In this document: piece after piece, positions 10,811-22,383 of the stretch
How the letters are laid out: each line of letters starts with the position of its first letter
Position numbering within the stretch: the stretch's first letter is position 1
Assembly (NCBI GenBank): GCA_951804985.1
Contig: OX638133.1
Span: forward strand, 48,958,829-49,022,828
Source of the DNA: Dryomyza anilis
Taxonomy: Eukaryota; Arthropoda; Insecta; Diptera; Dryomyzidae
Direction: 5' to 3'
DNA length: 64,000 nucleotides
The notes under the pieces: generated by a model
Seen by the model: the letters and a program-made list of their open reading frames with translations, nothing else
What the model was told of the DNA's origin: nothing
Database searches by the model: none
Program-made: the position numbers and the translations under genes

Positions 10811-12884
10811 CAAAGAGTATATATTTGATATAGAGTTTCCGTACAGGTGGTTTCGCTGCCACTTTTGTCAAATAAATTCAAACATTGGTTATATGGAAAT
10901 TGAAACGAAAATGTTGTCAACAGACACATTTTCAAATCAATATTCTGATGTTTTCTGCCACATTTTTGGCCAAAAAAATAATTAAAATTTATAAGGCGTT
11001 GGATTGCAAAATATCTTGGTAAGTTTGGTTGCAAATTATACGCGGACAGATCTAGTTTTGTGCACTGTTTTCCTCTGTTAACATTAATATGTGAAATTCC
11101 ACTTCCACATATCCAATGTTTTCGGCACGGTGAACAACAGCACGGTGAACAAAATGGTAAATTTTTGAAAAAAACGCAATTTTTTTATTTTTAAATTTTA
11201 AATTTTTTTTTTACTGTTACGTACATACAAGACCCACTAAGAATAATCTGTAACCATTTTTCTTATAACATTAACAGATTAAGAGATATGAGCCTTCAAA
11301 GTTAGGAAAAAAATTGCATTCCATACAAAAATATATGGAAATACATATTGGAACATAACTAAAATATCCTTGCATATCCTCCCAAATCCTTAAAATTGTA
11401 TTTAGGCTTTTACAAAATACACATTCTGAAAAAAAAGTAGCTTCCGGTTTGGTCCGGTTTACAAGAAAATTGTAAAGAAAATACTACCATTTTCGTTAGA
11501 AATTTACTTATTTGATTTAAAGCGTTTAGTGTAATAATTTTATATCAATTAAACCTACAGATATCCTTCACACACGCTAACATTTTTCTAATCACAATTA
11601 ATGTGGTGAAAAATAAAAAAAAAATCATAGCGATATCTTTCCCGGATTAGGAGAAACTACGTGTCAAAAATTACCTTTTTTTTATTCTAATTTCATATTC
11701 TAATTTTTTGTAAATTTATTCCAAGGACTGTAAACGATATCCTCTGTCCGCATTATCTTTTCTCTAATCACAATCAATGTGGTAAAAAATAAAAAATATA
11801 TCATTCCGATATCGTTCCCGGATTAGGAGAATTCACATGGCAAAAATTACCATTTTTCATACATTTGTTCCTTTTTGTAAATTTATTCCAAGGACTGCAA
11901 GCGATATCCTTCGTTTACACTAACTTTTTTCTAATCATAATCAATGTTGTAAAAAATAAAAAATATATCATTCCGATATCGTTCCCGGATTAGGAGAATT
12001 TACATGGCAAAAATTACCATTTTTTATACATTTATTCCTCTTTTTGTAAATTTATACCAAGAACTGCAAGCGATATCTTTCATTCTCACTAACTTTTTTC
12101 TAATCATAATCAATGTGGTAAAAAATGAAAAATATATCATCTCGATATCGTTCCCGGATTAGGAGAAATTCACTTTACAAATATTACCATTTTTCATACA
12201 TTTGTTCCTTTTTGTAAATTTATTCCAAGGACTGCAAGCGATATCCTTCGTTCGCACTAACTTTTTTTTAATCATAATCAATGTGATAAAAAATCAAAAA
12301 AATATGATCCCGATATCTTTCCCGGATTAGAAGAAATTACATGGCAAAAAAAAAACAGTTTTACTCTAATTATTTTGTAAATTTATTTCAAGGACTGCAA
12401 ACGATATTCTTCGTTCGCACTAACTTGTTTTTAATCACAATCAATGTTGTAAAAAATATTACCCTGATATCGTGCCCGGTTTAGGAGAAATTACATGGCA
12501 AAAATTACCATTTTATTTCTTAATTTCATACATATGTACATTTTGTTGTAAATTTATTTTAAGGAGTGCAAACGATACCCTTCATTAACACAAACTTATT
12601 TCAGATCACTATCAATGTGGTCAAAAATAAAAAATAAATCATACCGAAAATTTCCAGAAAATTTTCGAAGTTAAATTAGTTTTATATAACTTTTGTGAAT
12701 CAATAGAAGACATTTTGTTAAGCATAACTATATCCTGATATTTTTATTAAGTAAAAAAAATATCAACGAAATCTACCTATTTGTTTTGAAGTTATATAAT
12801 TTTGTTCAAAAAAAGTGCTTTTTTGTTCACCGTGCGACGCGAGCAAACTCGGAAGGAATCTCTATATCAAATATATACTCTCTG
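10811..12884. mobile_element. 2.07-kb TIR DNA element with internal satellite
   Basis: The left end caaagagtatatatttgata and the reversed right end cagagagtatatatttgata match over about 30 bp with two differences. The flanks gtttagt (10804-10810) and gttcagt (12885-12891) look like a 7-bp target duplication with one later change. The related repeat at 54050-54583 has a single gttcagt here, so it is the empty site. A gcacggtgaaca motif recurs in opposite orientation near both ends (about 11125-11155 and 12830). No transposase was recognised; the interior is mostly a 168-bp tandem array. The end sequence and 7-8 bp duplication would fit a P- or hAT-like element, but this is inference. Confidence 0.8.
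11530..12660. repeat. Satellite-like array, about 168-bp unit, six to seven copies
   Basis: The landmark cccggattaggagaa (or a close variant) occurs at 11641, 11817, 11984, 12153, 12321 and 12475, giving spacings of 176, 167, 169, 168 and 154. Each unit also carries ccaaggactgcaa.cgatat and taatca.aatcaatgt. Copies are diverged but collinear. The array is wholly inside the TIR element at 10811-12884. Confidence 0.9.
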
Positions 12885-13190
12885 GTTCAGTCGCACAGAA
12901 GCATTCGTTGACGTCGGATGTTATTTGATTTTTTTAACCCATTAAAGCCTGCCGAATCAGATGCACACCAGGAGATTACGCAGTGCAATTTTCCCCATCA
13001 TGTTTTCCCATAATGCGTACTCCAGATGCTAAGAATTTTGTTCGATTTTTCATCTAGCACCACTACATTATATCATTATGAAATTGTATATCTATACGTG
13101 CAATTCCCTCCATTTTAATCAAATATTTCATAAACAAATTTTTAAAAATATTCCGAAAAATTTCAGTAAGATAAAGTTTAAAACATTTTT

Positions 13191-14299
13191 TTGAAATTGT
13201 AACAGAAAACATATTGCGAACTAATATTAAAATGTTTTTTAAGAGAGCTTAGAGAATTGTGATAAATTACTCTCTCGACACACTTTTTTGGTAGCAGAAA
13301 TTTTTTTTCGAGTTTTTGCAAAAACTAATATCTGGACACAGATTTTTTTTGCCGTATCCGTTATCCGTAGGGCAAGGTTCATATTTTATTTTATGATAAA
13401 GTTTGCATCTGCAAAATGTCGAAATCGTGCGATAACTTGCGATAAAAGTACCAAAAACGGCCCTTTTTGAAACATTGACTTGATTTTTTTGCAAAATCTC
13501 GACGTATAGGGAAAATTCTGAGTACGCAGAAAGAATCAGGACACCGAAATCAACCAGAATTGATAGGTTTCATTCCAGATTAGGTCAACAACCCTCAATT
13601 TGTAGAACAGTGTTATTTAATCAAACAGATGGATTATCTGTTTGATTCAACATGCAGTATTGTTAATGTAACAATTGTATAATGTTAGATTTACATTGGA
13701 TAACTGGTTAGAATTACTCGAAGTCTTATTAAATTAAAATTACAATAAAATGTATGTACTTTTAATTTAATAGTATCACGAAAACTAATTTTAATATACA
13801 CATAATCTCGATATTTTTTGTTTTATAGACTACTTTTGGATGATTTTTTTAGAATTTCGTATCTAATTATAGATATGAAAATGACATAGAGACATACAAG
13901 AGCACTGAAACTTTTTTTTTATATATTTACTGGATTTTAAAATATACTTTGTTGATATTTTCCGTTTTTTATATTTTCCGTTTTTTATATTTTCCGTTGA
14001 TATTTAATTCTTGTTTTGTTGAGTAGTGTTATTGTATATTGGATAATCGACTCTAATTCGGTTGTTTCCCTACCATACATTTTTTTTTTGTTAAATACGT
14101 AAAATTTCCAGCCGTTTTCCTTGCACGATATATAAAATTTAAGAAATCTTATTCCAAATACTAAAGGTATAAATAAATCAATCATTGAAAACTTCAGTTT
14201 TATACGAATTTCTGTATGTAAACGATATTTACCGCTATATTTTGCCTAGGCCCGCGATTAAGTTATAATAATCGAGTTTTAGCTAATACAGCTAGCTTG
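13191..14299. other. AT-rich spacer, no gene seen
   Basis: No supported coding frame. A small palindrome (aatcaaacagatggattatctgtttgatt) lies near 13619-13647. 14240-14299 may be the 3' untranslated end of the minus-strand LINE that follows. Confidence 0.4.
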
Positions 14300-16631
14300 C
14301 ACTTTCAAAGCATAAATGCTTGAAAAAATTTACCCACTAATAGTAGTTGGGCTCGTAACAAACGCAAGCAGTTGTTAAAATATCTACAATATTATTTTTG
14401 TTATTAAGCTTCAATCTACATTTGAGTTGACTTTTTGACAGATTAACATTAAAATGTCTGCAATTATTAACTATATTACACATACGGTTAAAAGGTGATG
14501 ATACAACATAATATGTTCTACTAAATGGAAGATAGAATAATGTATCACCATTTCTACTACTTCTACGATTTTGGTTAAAGGTTATATATCGTAGAAGCTC
14601 TGGTGAATCCAATTTACCAGTAATGAGTTGATGTATATAGATTACATCATCATTTTTTCTGCGATCTTCAAGTGATTTCAAGTTTAATAGCTTCAGCCGG
14701 TCCTCGTATGGTGGAAGATTGTAATTATCAACCCAATTTAAACCATTGAGAGCGAATCGAACAAAGTTTTTTTAGTATACGTTCGATACGATCAGTGTGC
14801 ACTTAATAAAAAGGAGACCATACTTGACTTGCATATTCTAGATGACAACGTACTAGAGTATTATATAGAGTTAATGTAGTCAAAGGACTATTAAATTCTT
14901 TAGCCCAGCGCTTGATAAAACCAAGCAATGAAGAGGCTTTTTTACATATATGTTCAATATGAAGTTTGAACGATAAAGTGGAATCAACAAACAGACCTAG
15001 ATCCTTTACTATATGTACTCGACTAACATTTTCCTCTTTTAACATATAGTTATACTCTATATTGTTTCTCTTTCGAGAAAATATCATAGACTGACACTTG
15101 TCTGGATTAAGTAACAAATGGTTCTTAAAACACCAAATCTCAAAAAAATTTAAATCTGTCTGCAATAATTCAGCGTCCTTCTCATCCTTGATAGCTTTAT
15201 AAATTTTCATGTCATCGGCATAAATTAATAGATTGGAGTACTTTATATTGTATATGACATCATTAATCGCCAAAATAAATAAAAGAGGTCCAAGATGGCT
15301 ACCCTGAGGTACCCCGGATGTTGCAATAAAAGGTGAAGATGAAACTTTTCTGAAACGTATAAGATATGACCGATCAGATAAATAAGATTGTATCCATTTC
15401 ACAAAGAATTCTGGAAAACCAAGTATCTTTAATTTGAACAAAATTAAATTGTGAGGAAGTTTGTCGAAAGCTTTACTGAAGTCAGTATATATGCAATCAA
15501 CTTGATTTCCTGACTCGATTTCGTCAGTTGTGAATGAGGTGAAATCCAGTAGGTTGGATACTGTGGATCTACCGGTAACAAATCCATGCTGACGTGTTGT
15601 AATTACATGTTTACAATGAATTTTTACATGATCATACACAATGCGTTCAAACAATTTCGGGATAGATGAGAGTTTAGCAATTGGTCTATAATTGGTAACA
15701 TCGTTTTTGCACTCTTTTTTAAAAATTGGACTTTTAAATGAGTTTTTCCAAAATTGTGGAAAATTACCTTCATTAATTGATTTATTAAATATAATACTAA
15801 GGGACATACATAACGACGCACCACAGTTCTTTAAAACTGTAGCAGGAATACCGTCTGGCCCAGAGCTATAATCATCATCAATTGACGAAATGTATTGTAA
15901 GATTAAATCCGGTGTAAAGGACATAGAATCTAGTGAAGTTTTGGGTGCTGAGTGCATGTATTGAAAATAGTTATTATCAATAATGAACGGATCACTACTA
16001 AACGACTGCTTAAAAAGGCTAGCAAATAAGCCACATATAATATCAGGGTTACTCGTGAACTCCTCGTTATTTTTAAATGATGCTGTAAAATCATCACTTT
16101 TCTTTTTAGTATTAACAAAACCCTAAAACTTCTTAGGGTCTGATAATATTTTAAGCTTCATTTTTTCAACATAATCAGAATAAAGTAAAGCTGATTTACT
16201 TTTAAATTCCAGAAAAATGATAGTGTATGTTTCTAGGTCATTAGGATTTTGACTATTGACATATCTATTCCATGCTCTATTCCTAGAATTACGTAAATTC
16301 TTCAATTCTTTGGTGTACCATGGATACGATGATAGCTTAGAAAATTTCAGACTGTAAGGTACCGATACTGCAAGAAAATAGTTCAAAGTAAAAGAAATTT
16401 ATGGAACAATCGAGAATTAATTATATTATCTCTATCAGATTGGTAATAAATTGTTAAAGGTGGATGATAATTATCAATGCCTGTTAGAGCATGAATAGAC
16501 CGTTTAACAACCGAATTATTACTGTCAGTAGTAAAAACCAGGTCAAGTTATATTTATTAGACACATTGGATATATAAGAAACAATTATTGGGTGTAACGG
16601 ATACGAACAGATTAGCGGAATTTGTTTATAA
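14300..16631 (-). mobile_element. Jockey/CR1-like LINE, 5'-truncated, inactive
   Basis: The minus strand carries, in order, the end of an endonuclease domain (about 16600-16400), a spacer, a full reverse transcriptase (15957-14803) and the C-terminal tail (about 14800-14337). The 5' end stops at about 16631, where a SINE in the same orientation begins. RT motifs GPDGIPA, NYRPIA, TDFSKAFD, GVPQGSHLGPLLF and YADDMKIY fit the Jockey/CR1 group; the exact clade needs a tree. Confidence 0.85.
14337..16600 (-). pseudogene. LINE endonuclease-reverse transcriptase ORF with several breaks
   Basis: The endonuclease tail is visible at about 16600-16400 (FTTDSNNSVVKRS, DNYHPPLT). A frame at 16386-16123 (YPWYTKELKNLRNSRNRAWN) ends at an in-frame TAG, after which the same frame continues through 15957 into RT. 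RT 15957-14803 has the catalytic Asp of TDFSKAFDKL, GVPQGSHLGPLLF and YADD at about 15210-15229, all intact. A TAA stop lies at 14803-14805, just after CHLEYASQVWSPFY. A one-base shift near 14770 then moves the frame into EDRRKNDDVIYIHQL and the tail ending at 14337. So RT chemistry residues survive, but at least one stop upstream, one stop downstream and one frameshift disable the ORF. Confidence 0.85.
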
Positions 16632-16932
16632 GATAATAGTTTGGCGCTACAGTCCTGTATAGAACTTCGAGCTCTCTCACCATTTTGAGCTGTGCGTGTT
16701 ATATTTGTACTCAAAGTGGTGGGACCTACAGTTTATTGCCGAATTCGAACGGCGGGTGAGAGCTGTTCATAGGCAACGGTTTTACTCTCGTAGGTTTGCC
16801 ATTTACTGACGAGAGGTAGCGCGGTATAGAAAAATGTTTCTATGGAAAGATGTTGTTAGCCCCAGTCCAGGCTTGAACCGGGGACCTTTCGGCTCGAAGT
16901 CCAACGCACTAACCACTGAGCTACCGTGGCTA
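16632..16932 (-). mobile_element. tRNA-derived SINE, nearly full length
   Basis: Minus strand: tagccacggtagctcagtgg (A-box region), ggttcaagcctgg (B-box), the conserved body and a tail at 16632. It is very close to 39843-40156. It sits directly against the 5' end of the LINE copy, in the same orientation. Its tRNA-like head is a SINE promoter and not an independent tRNA gene. Confidence 0.9.
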
Positions 16933-17334
16933 TGTTTCATGAATTCATAAACATTTCCCATGAAGCCAAATTACGTTTTTCAGACCGCCAAAAACAGAAA
17001 ATCAAAGGGCAGGACTAAACATCAATAGATTTTGGAAAAAAAGGTACGTGTGTGTTTTTTTAAACTTTTTTGATCGTATGGTTGCGATCTCATGGGAATA
17101 TAAAAAGTCGATCCAATTTTGAATCACCCTAATATATATATGAATATATTAAGGTGATGATTTCACTAGGTGAAACTCGTTCCATGTATAAGAAATGTGT
17201 GGAAAAATCAATTATTTTATTTCTGCACATTCAAAAATCAAGACGAGCTCATTGTATGTTTTAAATTTAAATCATATATTTACCCCATCATGATTTTCAT
17301 TGAAATAAATACGGTAGTCGTTTTTATAATTGTA
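16933..17334. other. Spacer, no gene seen
   Basis: AT-rich DNA with no recognised frame; taatatatatatgaatatatta at about 17131-17152 is a simple AT repeat. Confidence 0.4.
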
Positions 17335-17566
17335 CACTGAAAAAATTATAGGTTGTTAAAACAAATACTTTTCACTGTTGAAATATTGTTATATGAAAAT
17401 TTTTGCCACGACAATAATAATCTTCAATCGAGAATGTATTCTTCCCTCAAATATATTTTTCAATTTTGAAACAAAATTCTCACTTTTCAAGCAACAATGG
17501 CATCACTGTTGAATTCATTTTAATAAGAATTTTTTACTGTTTATGAAACATCTATCATCTTTAAAC

Positions 17567-17767
17567 GAGTCTATGAATTATATAACAAGCAGTCGTTTGA
17601 ATGTTACTTTTTCAACAGTTTTGCACTGTTGGGGATACGATTTACTTTTGCGTGAACAGCGTGTCAATTTCACTTTTCACGCAAAAGTAAATCCTTGCCC
17701 TAATAGTGCGAAACTGTTGAAAAACAGTAACATTCAAAACTATGCTTCTTATATAATTCATAGACTC
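17567..17767. repeat. Long imperfect hairpin, about 90-bp arms
   Basis: The left arm gagtctatgaattatataa..., continuing through ttcaacagttttgcac and tttacttttgcgtga, is answered by the right arm tcacgcaaaagtaaa...gtgcgaaactgttgaa...ttatataattcatagactc. The loop is about 20 nt. The left arm recurs alone at 45895-45955. This could be a MITE-like palindrome. Confidence 0.8.
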
Positions 17768-17779
17768 TTTTTCATATGA

Positions 17780-20700
17780 CTATGAGGGCGATTACCATGG
17801 GGGCGATTACCACAAGGCAACGTGTCTGAGTGCTTCAACATGGCGAAGCCAGCGCAATCCTTGTCGGTGTCGTCTCAAGTCAACTCACTGGTCACCAGAA
17901 TTGACAAATTGTCAAATGGTGACACTTCCACTTCGGTGGAAGTCCTCCTCGTGGAAGTCCCTGGAAACGGCGCTCTACACCACCCGGTGTAGAAGTCGGC
18001 TAAAGTGAGTGGCGAGCATCTCCCTCAGAGTGAGGGTTCGTGCGTTGGGTTTGGGTCCCACCACGGAAAAAACCTATGCGCCCAATGAAAACAAAAAAGA
18101 AGCCTCGGATAACGACCGATTACAACGATGACGACCCACGCAAACGTTTTAAGGACCATGATTTACGGATATGCACCTGGAATGTCCGGACCCTTTATAG
18201 GGAAGGTGCCTCTATCCAGCTGGCAGATGTCCTCGAAAAATATAAGGCTGACATCACCGCTATCCAGGAGATGCGATGGACGGGACAGGGCTGTTCGAAA
18301 CATGCGTCCTGTGATATCTACTACAGCTGCCATGCGGAGAGACGAATTTGGATGTGGATTTGTGGTCGGCAAGAGACTCCGCCATCTTGTCTCTAGGTTC
18401 ACGCCCGTGGACGAAAGGCTGGCAACAATCCGCATCAAGGCTAAATATTTCCATATCAGCCTAATTTGTGCACACGCTCCGACGAACGAGAAAGATGACG
18501 AGACAAAAGAGCGTTTCTACGAGCGCCTAGACAACGCATACGAGCGCTGCCCCCGCCATGATATCAAAATCGTGCTAGGCGATTTTAACGCCAAGGTGGG
18601 CAGAGAAGCCATCTATTGTCCCACAATCGGAAAATTTAGCCTCCATGCCAACACTTCCGATAACGGAACGAGGCTAATCGACTTCGCCGCAGCACGAAAC
18701 ATGGTAGTTAGTAGCACTAGATTCGAACATTTCGATATCCACAAGGCCACATGGTTGTCGCCCGATCAAAAAACTCGAAATCAAATTGATCACGTTGTGA
18801 TTGACGGAAGGCACGCTTCAAGCGTGATGGACGTACGCACTATCCGAGGTGCCAATATGGACTCGGATCATTACCTTGTAGCAGCCAAGGTCCGCACACG
18901 CTTAAGCGCTGCGAAGAACGTACGGAACCAAACGCAGAGAAAGCTAGACGTCGGAAAGCTGCAATCACAACAGACAACGCAATCCTTTTCCACTCGACTC
19001 TCACACCTGCTTAGACAAAGCACTCCTCCTCTCGATGATATAAGCGCGCAGTGGAATCATATCTCCTGCTCTATGCGTACGGCTGCCGAAGAGGTGCTTG
19101 GATTCCAACGCCCCCTGAGGAATCAGTGGTATGACCAAGAGTGTCGCGCGGCCACTGCAGAGAAAGACGCTGCGTACAAATCCACCCTGCAGTCAGTAGC
19201 TACGCGAGCTGCGAAGGAGCGATACAAAGAGAAGAGGAGGGAAGAGAGACGTCTTTTCAGGCGTAAAAAAAGCGAGGCAGAAAGACGTGAGTGTGAGGAG
19301 ATTGAGATGCATGGGGACAGGAATGAGGCTCGAATGAGGCTCGAGAAAATAAGACGCCTAGCCGGAGGTTCAAAATCCGGAGCCTCTTCCTGTAAAGATG
19401 AGAACGGGAATCTAGTGACAGATATCCAGAGCACACTGAAAATATGGAGGGATCACTTCTCTAAACTGCTGACCGGTGATGATGACCTCAATTCCACCGA
19501 TAGAGAAGCAAACCCGGCAACCCCAGTACTTGATGACGACGTTGAGATTGCGCCACCCGACCATGACGAGGTCAGAACAGTCATTGCTCGGCTGAAAAAC
19601 AACAAAGCCGCAGGTGCTGATGGCCTGCCTGCTGAATTGTTTAAGACCGGAGGCGAAGAGCTAATAGAGAGCATGCACGAGCTCGTAAGCAGAATATGGT
19701 CGGATGAAAGCATGCCAAGTGACTGGAACCTCAGTGTACTCTGCCCAATCCTTAAGAAAGGGGATCCCACTATCTGCGCCAACTACCGTGGGATCAGCCT
19801 ACTCAATATCGCATATAAGGTTCTATCGAGCGTATTATGTGAAAGACTGAAGCCCATCGTCAACAGACTGATTGGACCTTATCAGTGCGGCTTCAGACCT
19901 GGAAAGTCCACCATAGACCAGATTTTCACATTGCGCCTAATCCAGGAAAAGACCCTAGAAAAACAGATCGACACCTACCACCTATTAGTCGACTATAAAG
20001 CCGCCTTCGACACTCCGATAAGGGAACGATTATACGCCGCAATGTCTGAGTTCGGTATACCTGCGAAACTTATAAGGCTTTGCAGGATGACCCTGAGCAA
20101 CACACGTTGCTCAGTGAGAATAGGAAAAGACCTCTCCGAGCCATTTCATACCGAACGAGGTTTCAGACAGGGTGACTCCCTATCGTGCGACTTTTTTAAC
20201 TTATTGATGGAGAAAATAGTTCGAGCTGCCGAACTCCGTCAAAGCGGCACTATCCTCAACAAAAGTGTCATGCTGCTCGCATATGCCGACGATATTGATA
20301 TCATTGGCAGGAGCACACGAGCAGTCAGCGCAGCATTCTCCAGATTGGAGAAAGAGTCGCGTCGGATGGGACTAGCGGTGAACGAGGACAAGACGAAGTT
20401 CCTTGTGTCAACAAGCAAAAAAGAGTCCGTTTTTCTTGGACAAAAAGCTGATTTTGACACCCACAAGTTCGACATTGTGAAGGACTTCGTCTATCTGGGA
20501 TCCAGCGTAAACAGCAACAACGACGTCAGCCTGGAGATCAAACGGAGAATAACTCTTGCCAACAGGTGCTACTTTGGGCTCAGTAGGCAATTGAGAAGCA
20601 GAGCCCTCTCTCGCCGGACAAAAATAACGCTCTACAAGTCACTCATCATGCCCGTCCTACTTTATGGTGCAGAAACATGGACGCTGGCCACCACCGATGA

Positions 20701-21100
20701 GAGAGTAGTGGGAGCGTTCGAGAGAAAGATTCTCCGTAAAATCTTTGGCCCTATCTGCTTTGCTAACGAGTATCGAATCAGGATGAACCACGAGCTGTAT
20801 GAGTTATTCGACGACATTGACATAGTCAAGCGCATCAAGATCCAGCAGCTTCGCTGGCTAGGTCATGTCGAACGAATGGATGAAAACACTCCAGCCAAGA
20901 AGGTGCTTGAATCGAAACTCGAAGGTGGACAGCGTAGAAGAGGGCGTCCAAATCTGCGTTGGAAAGACCAAGTTGAGGACAACCTGGCAACGCTTGGTAT
21001 TTCTAACTGGCGTCAGCGCGCGCAAAGCAGATCCGACTGGCGCGGCTTCATCTCAGCGGCCAAAACCGATCCACGGTTGTAAGGGCCATTTAAGTAAGTA
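17780..21100 (+). mobile_element. RTE-like non-LTR retrotransposon, nearly full length
   Basis: A leader of about 250 bp (17780-18039) is followed by a single endonuclease-RT ORF ending at TAA 21080-21082, a very short 3' untranslated region and a tail taagtaagtaagtata. A short 3' UTR ending in a simple tandem repeat and the C-terminal WLGHVERM...GRPNLRWKDQVED block are typical of RTE-like elements as I recall them. The minus copy at 1-1275 belongs to the same family. Confidence 0.85.
18040..21082 (+). pseudogene. RTE-like endonuclease/reverse transcriptase ORF with one frameshift
   Basis: The endonuclease begins in one frame (ICTWNVRTLYREGA, then AIQEMRW with the expected catalytic Glu) and near 18337-18346 a single-base slip moves it to the frame that stays open to 21082 (984 codons if counted from ATG 18128). 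After the slip come LGDFNAK, DSDHYLVAA, then RT: NNKAAGADGLPAE, CPILKKGDPTI, NYRGISLLN, the DYKAAFDT Asp near 20004, RQGDSLSC and AYADD near 20281. The C-terminal block has GAETWTL and RWLGHVERM. All RT catalytic residues are present, so the slip in the endonuclease is the only clear lesion. Activity is unlikely unless frameshifting or a sequencing error explains it. Confidence 0.85.
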
Positions 21101-21599
21101 AGTATAATAAGTGATAGTAATGTTGATAGATCTAGATTGGTTTTACGCAGGTAGTCTTCTAGAAGTAAACAGAGATAATAAGAAGAATGAGTGAGTAAAA
21201 TATAATAATTAAAAATTAAAAAAATAAAAATTATAATAAAAATTATAATAAAATTACATACAATTACAAAAAAAAACATTTTTTATTTTAAAAATTTCAC
21301 ACAAAAGAAAAAAATCAAGAGTTTCCACTGTTGAATCAACAGTAAATACATTTAATATATAAATAGCGTAAACACTCTTAAAACAAATATGTGGAGTTGT
21401 TGGGTACGAAATGACCAATAAAAGTTGTTGTTATGAGGTACAAAATTGTTGCCATAACGATTTATTTTTTTCAGTGTAAAAGATAGAAGAATGTTTCTAA
21501 AAATTTTGGAAGCTGCTAAATGATAACGGTGTCAAAAACCAAAAAGGTATTATTAATTATGTAGATTATTTAGAAAAGTATTAAATATTATCTCTACAG

Positions 21600-21702
21600 G
21601 TCCGATAAGCACATACAGAATACATCGAACGTCGATAATTTTTTTCTTCAGCAACTGCTGCAACAACATTTGATAGTCAATCCAATTAATGGACATTTAT
21701 AA
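21600..21702 (+). CDS. Candidate terminal coding exon, copy 1
   Basis: A splice acceptor (ttattatctctacag, AG at 21598-21599) precedes one leftover base and 33 codons starting SDKHIQNTSNVD and ending INGHL, then TAA at 21700-21702. The peptide has a polar, Gln-rich middle (LQQLLQQ). The entry phase (one base completing a split codon) equals that of the exon at 22384, so an upstream exon could join either one. No family is recognised. That it belongs to the coiled-coil gene is inference, and a transcript is needed to show it is coding at all. Confidence 0.45.
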
Positions 21703-21786
21703 ATATTAAAAAATATCAGTATGTTTTCGAAATTAAAATATATAAACGAATTATTTTTAATGTAAAATAAAAAAAAATCTCCATAG

Positions 21787-21889
21787 GTCCGATAAGCACA
21801 TACAGAATACATCGAACGTCGATCATTTTTTTCTCCAGCAACTGCTGCAACAACATTTGATAGTCAATCCAATTAATGGACATTTATAA
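21787..21889 (+). CDS. Candidate terminal coding exon, copy 2
   Basis: Tandem copy of 21600-21702 with its own acceptor (AG at 21785-21786), the same phase and the same stop position. Compared with copy 1 there is one amino-acid change (Asn to His after NTSNVD) and one silent change (ctt/ctc for Leu). The open frame is preserved in both copies, while the adjacent non-coding tail has indels. Confidence 0.45.
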
Positions 21890-22383
21890 AAAAAAAATAT
21901 CAGTATGTTTTCGAAATTAAAATATATAAACGAATTATTTTTAATGTAAAATAAAAAAAAGATCATATTATGATGTGCAAATTACGCAAATATGTACTGT
22001 TATTTAAACATATTTTCATGAGTATAAAATGAGCAGAATATGAGGTTTACAAAAAATCAGTTTATTATGATTCTATGTGATTCTAATATGGGAAAACTTT
22101 TGTTACTCATGCCATGAGTTCACTATGATCTGTTTTGCAATCATATATCGAAGTGAATAAATGCTTTAAAATTTACAATTTTTTGTTTTCACTGAATGAA
22201 ATATTTATTTGAATTAAATTTTGGCTCATATTGCTTATATGAATTGTCTCAATTATTTTTACAATATATTTCATCATAAGCGACACACCGGTGCATGATA
22301 TTTTTAAGTCCTTTTATCAAAAATGTAAAATAAGACACGTAGTAAAAAACAAAAAAAAATATATATATATTTATTGCTTTTAG

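Larger units (their letters stand above)
10620..13190. repeat. Dispersed repeat shared with 54050-54583, split by a large insertion
   Basis: 10620-10810 plus 12885-13190 together align with the continuous stretch 54050-54583 (shared stretches include attaaaataaaatgttc, acccattaaagcctgccgaat, gcaccactacattatatca). The intervening 2.07 kb is the TIR element at 10811-12884. No coding sense is seen. Its position after mariner transposase debris suggests it could be part of a larger composite element. Confidence 0.75.
17335..21475. mobile_element. Candidate TIR repeat that hosts the RTE-like LINE
   Basis: The left end tacactgaaaaaattata and the right end (reversed) tacactgaaaaaaataaat form short inverted termini. 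Both subterminal regions share gttgttaaaacaaat/caacaactccacatatttgt and ttcactgttga-type motifs. The LINE at 17780-21100 lies between them. Part of the same repeat (aagtctatgaattatataacaagcag...caacagttttgcactgtt) recurs at 45838-45955. No clear target duplication was seen, so boundaries are tentative. Confidence 0.45.
21592..21961. repeat. 187-bp tandem duplication covering a candidate exon
   Basis: Copy 1 (about 21592-21777) and copy 2 (about 21779-21961) share tccgataagcacatacagaa through ttatttttaatgtaaaataa with a period of 187 bp (21601 and 21788). They differ by two substitutions in the coding-like part and by small indels after it, so the duplication is recent. Confidence 0.9.

Noticed and set aside
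10611..10985. 124-codon frame across the left end of the 2.07-kb element
   Set aside because: It crosses a transposon boundary and has no motif; likely chance.
13240..13500. Weak inverted similarity (tcgag.ttttgcaaaaa on both sides)
   Set aside because: Too short and too AT-rich to separate from chance.
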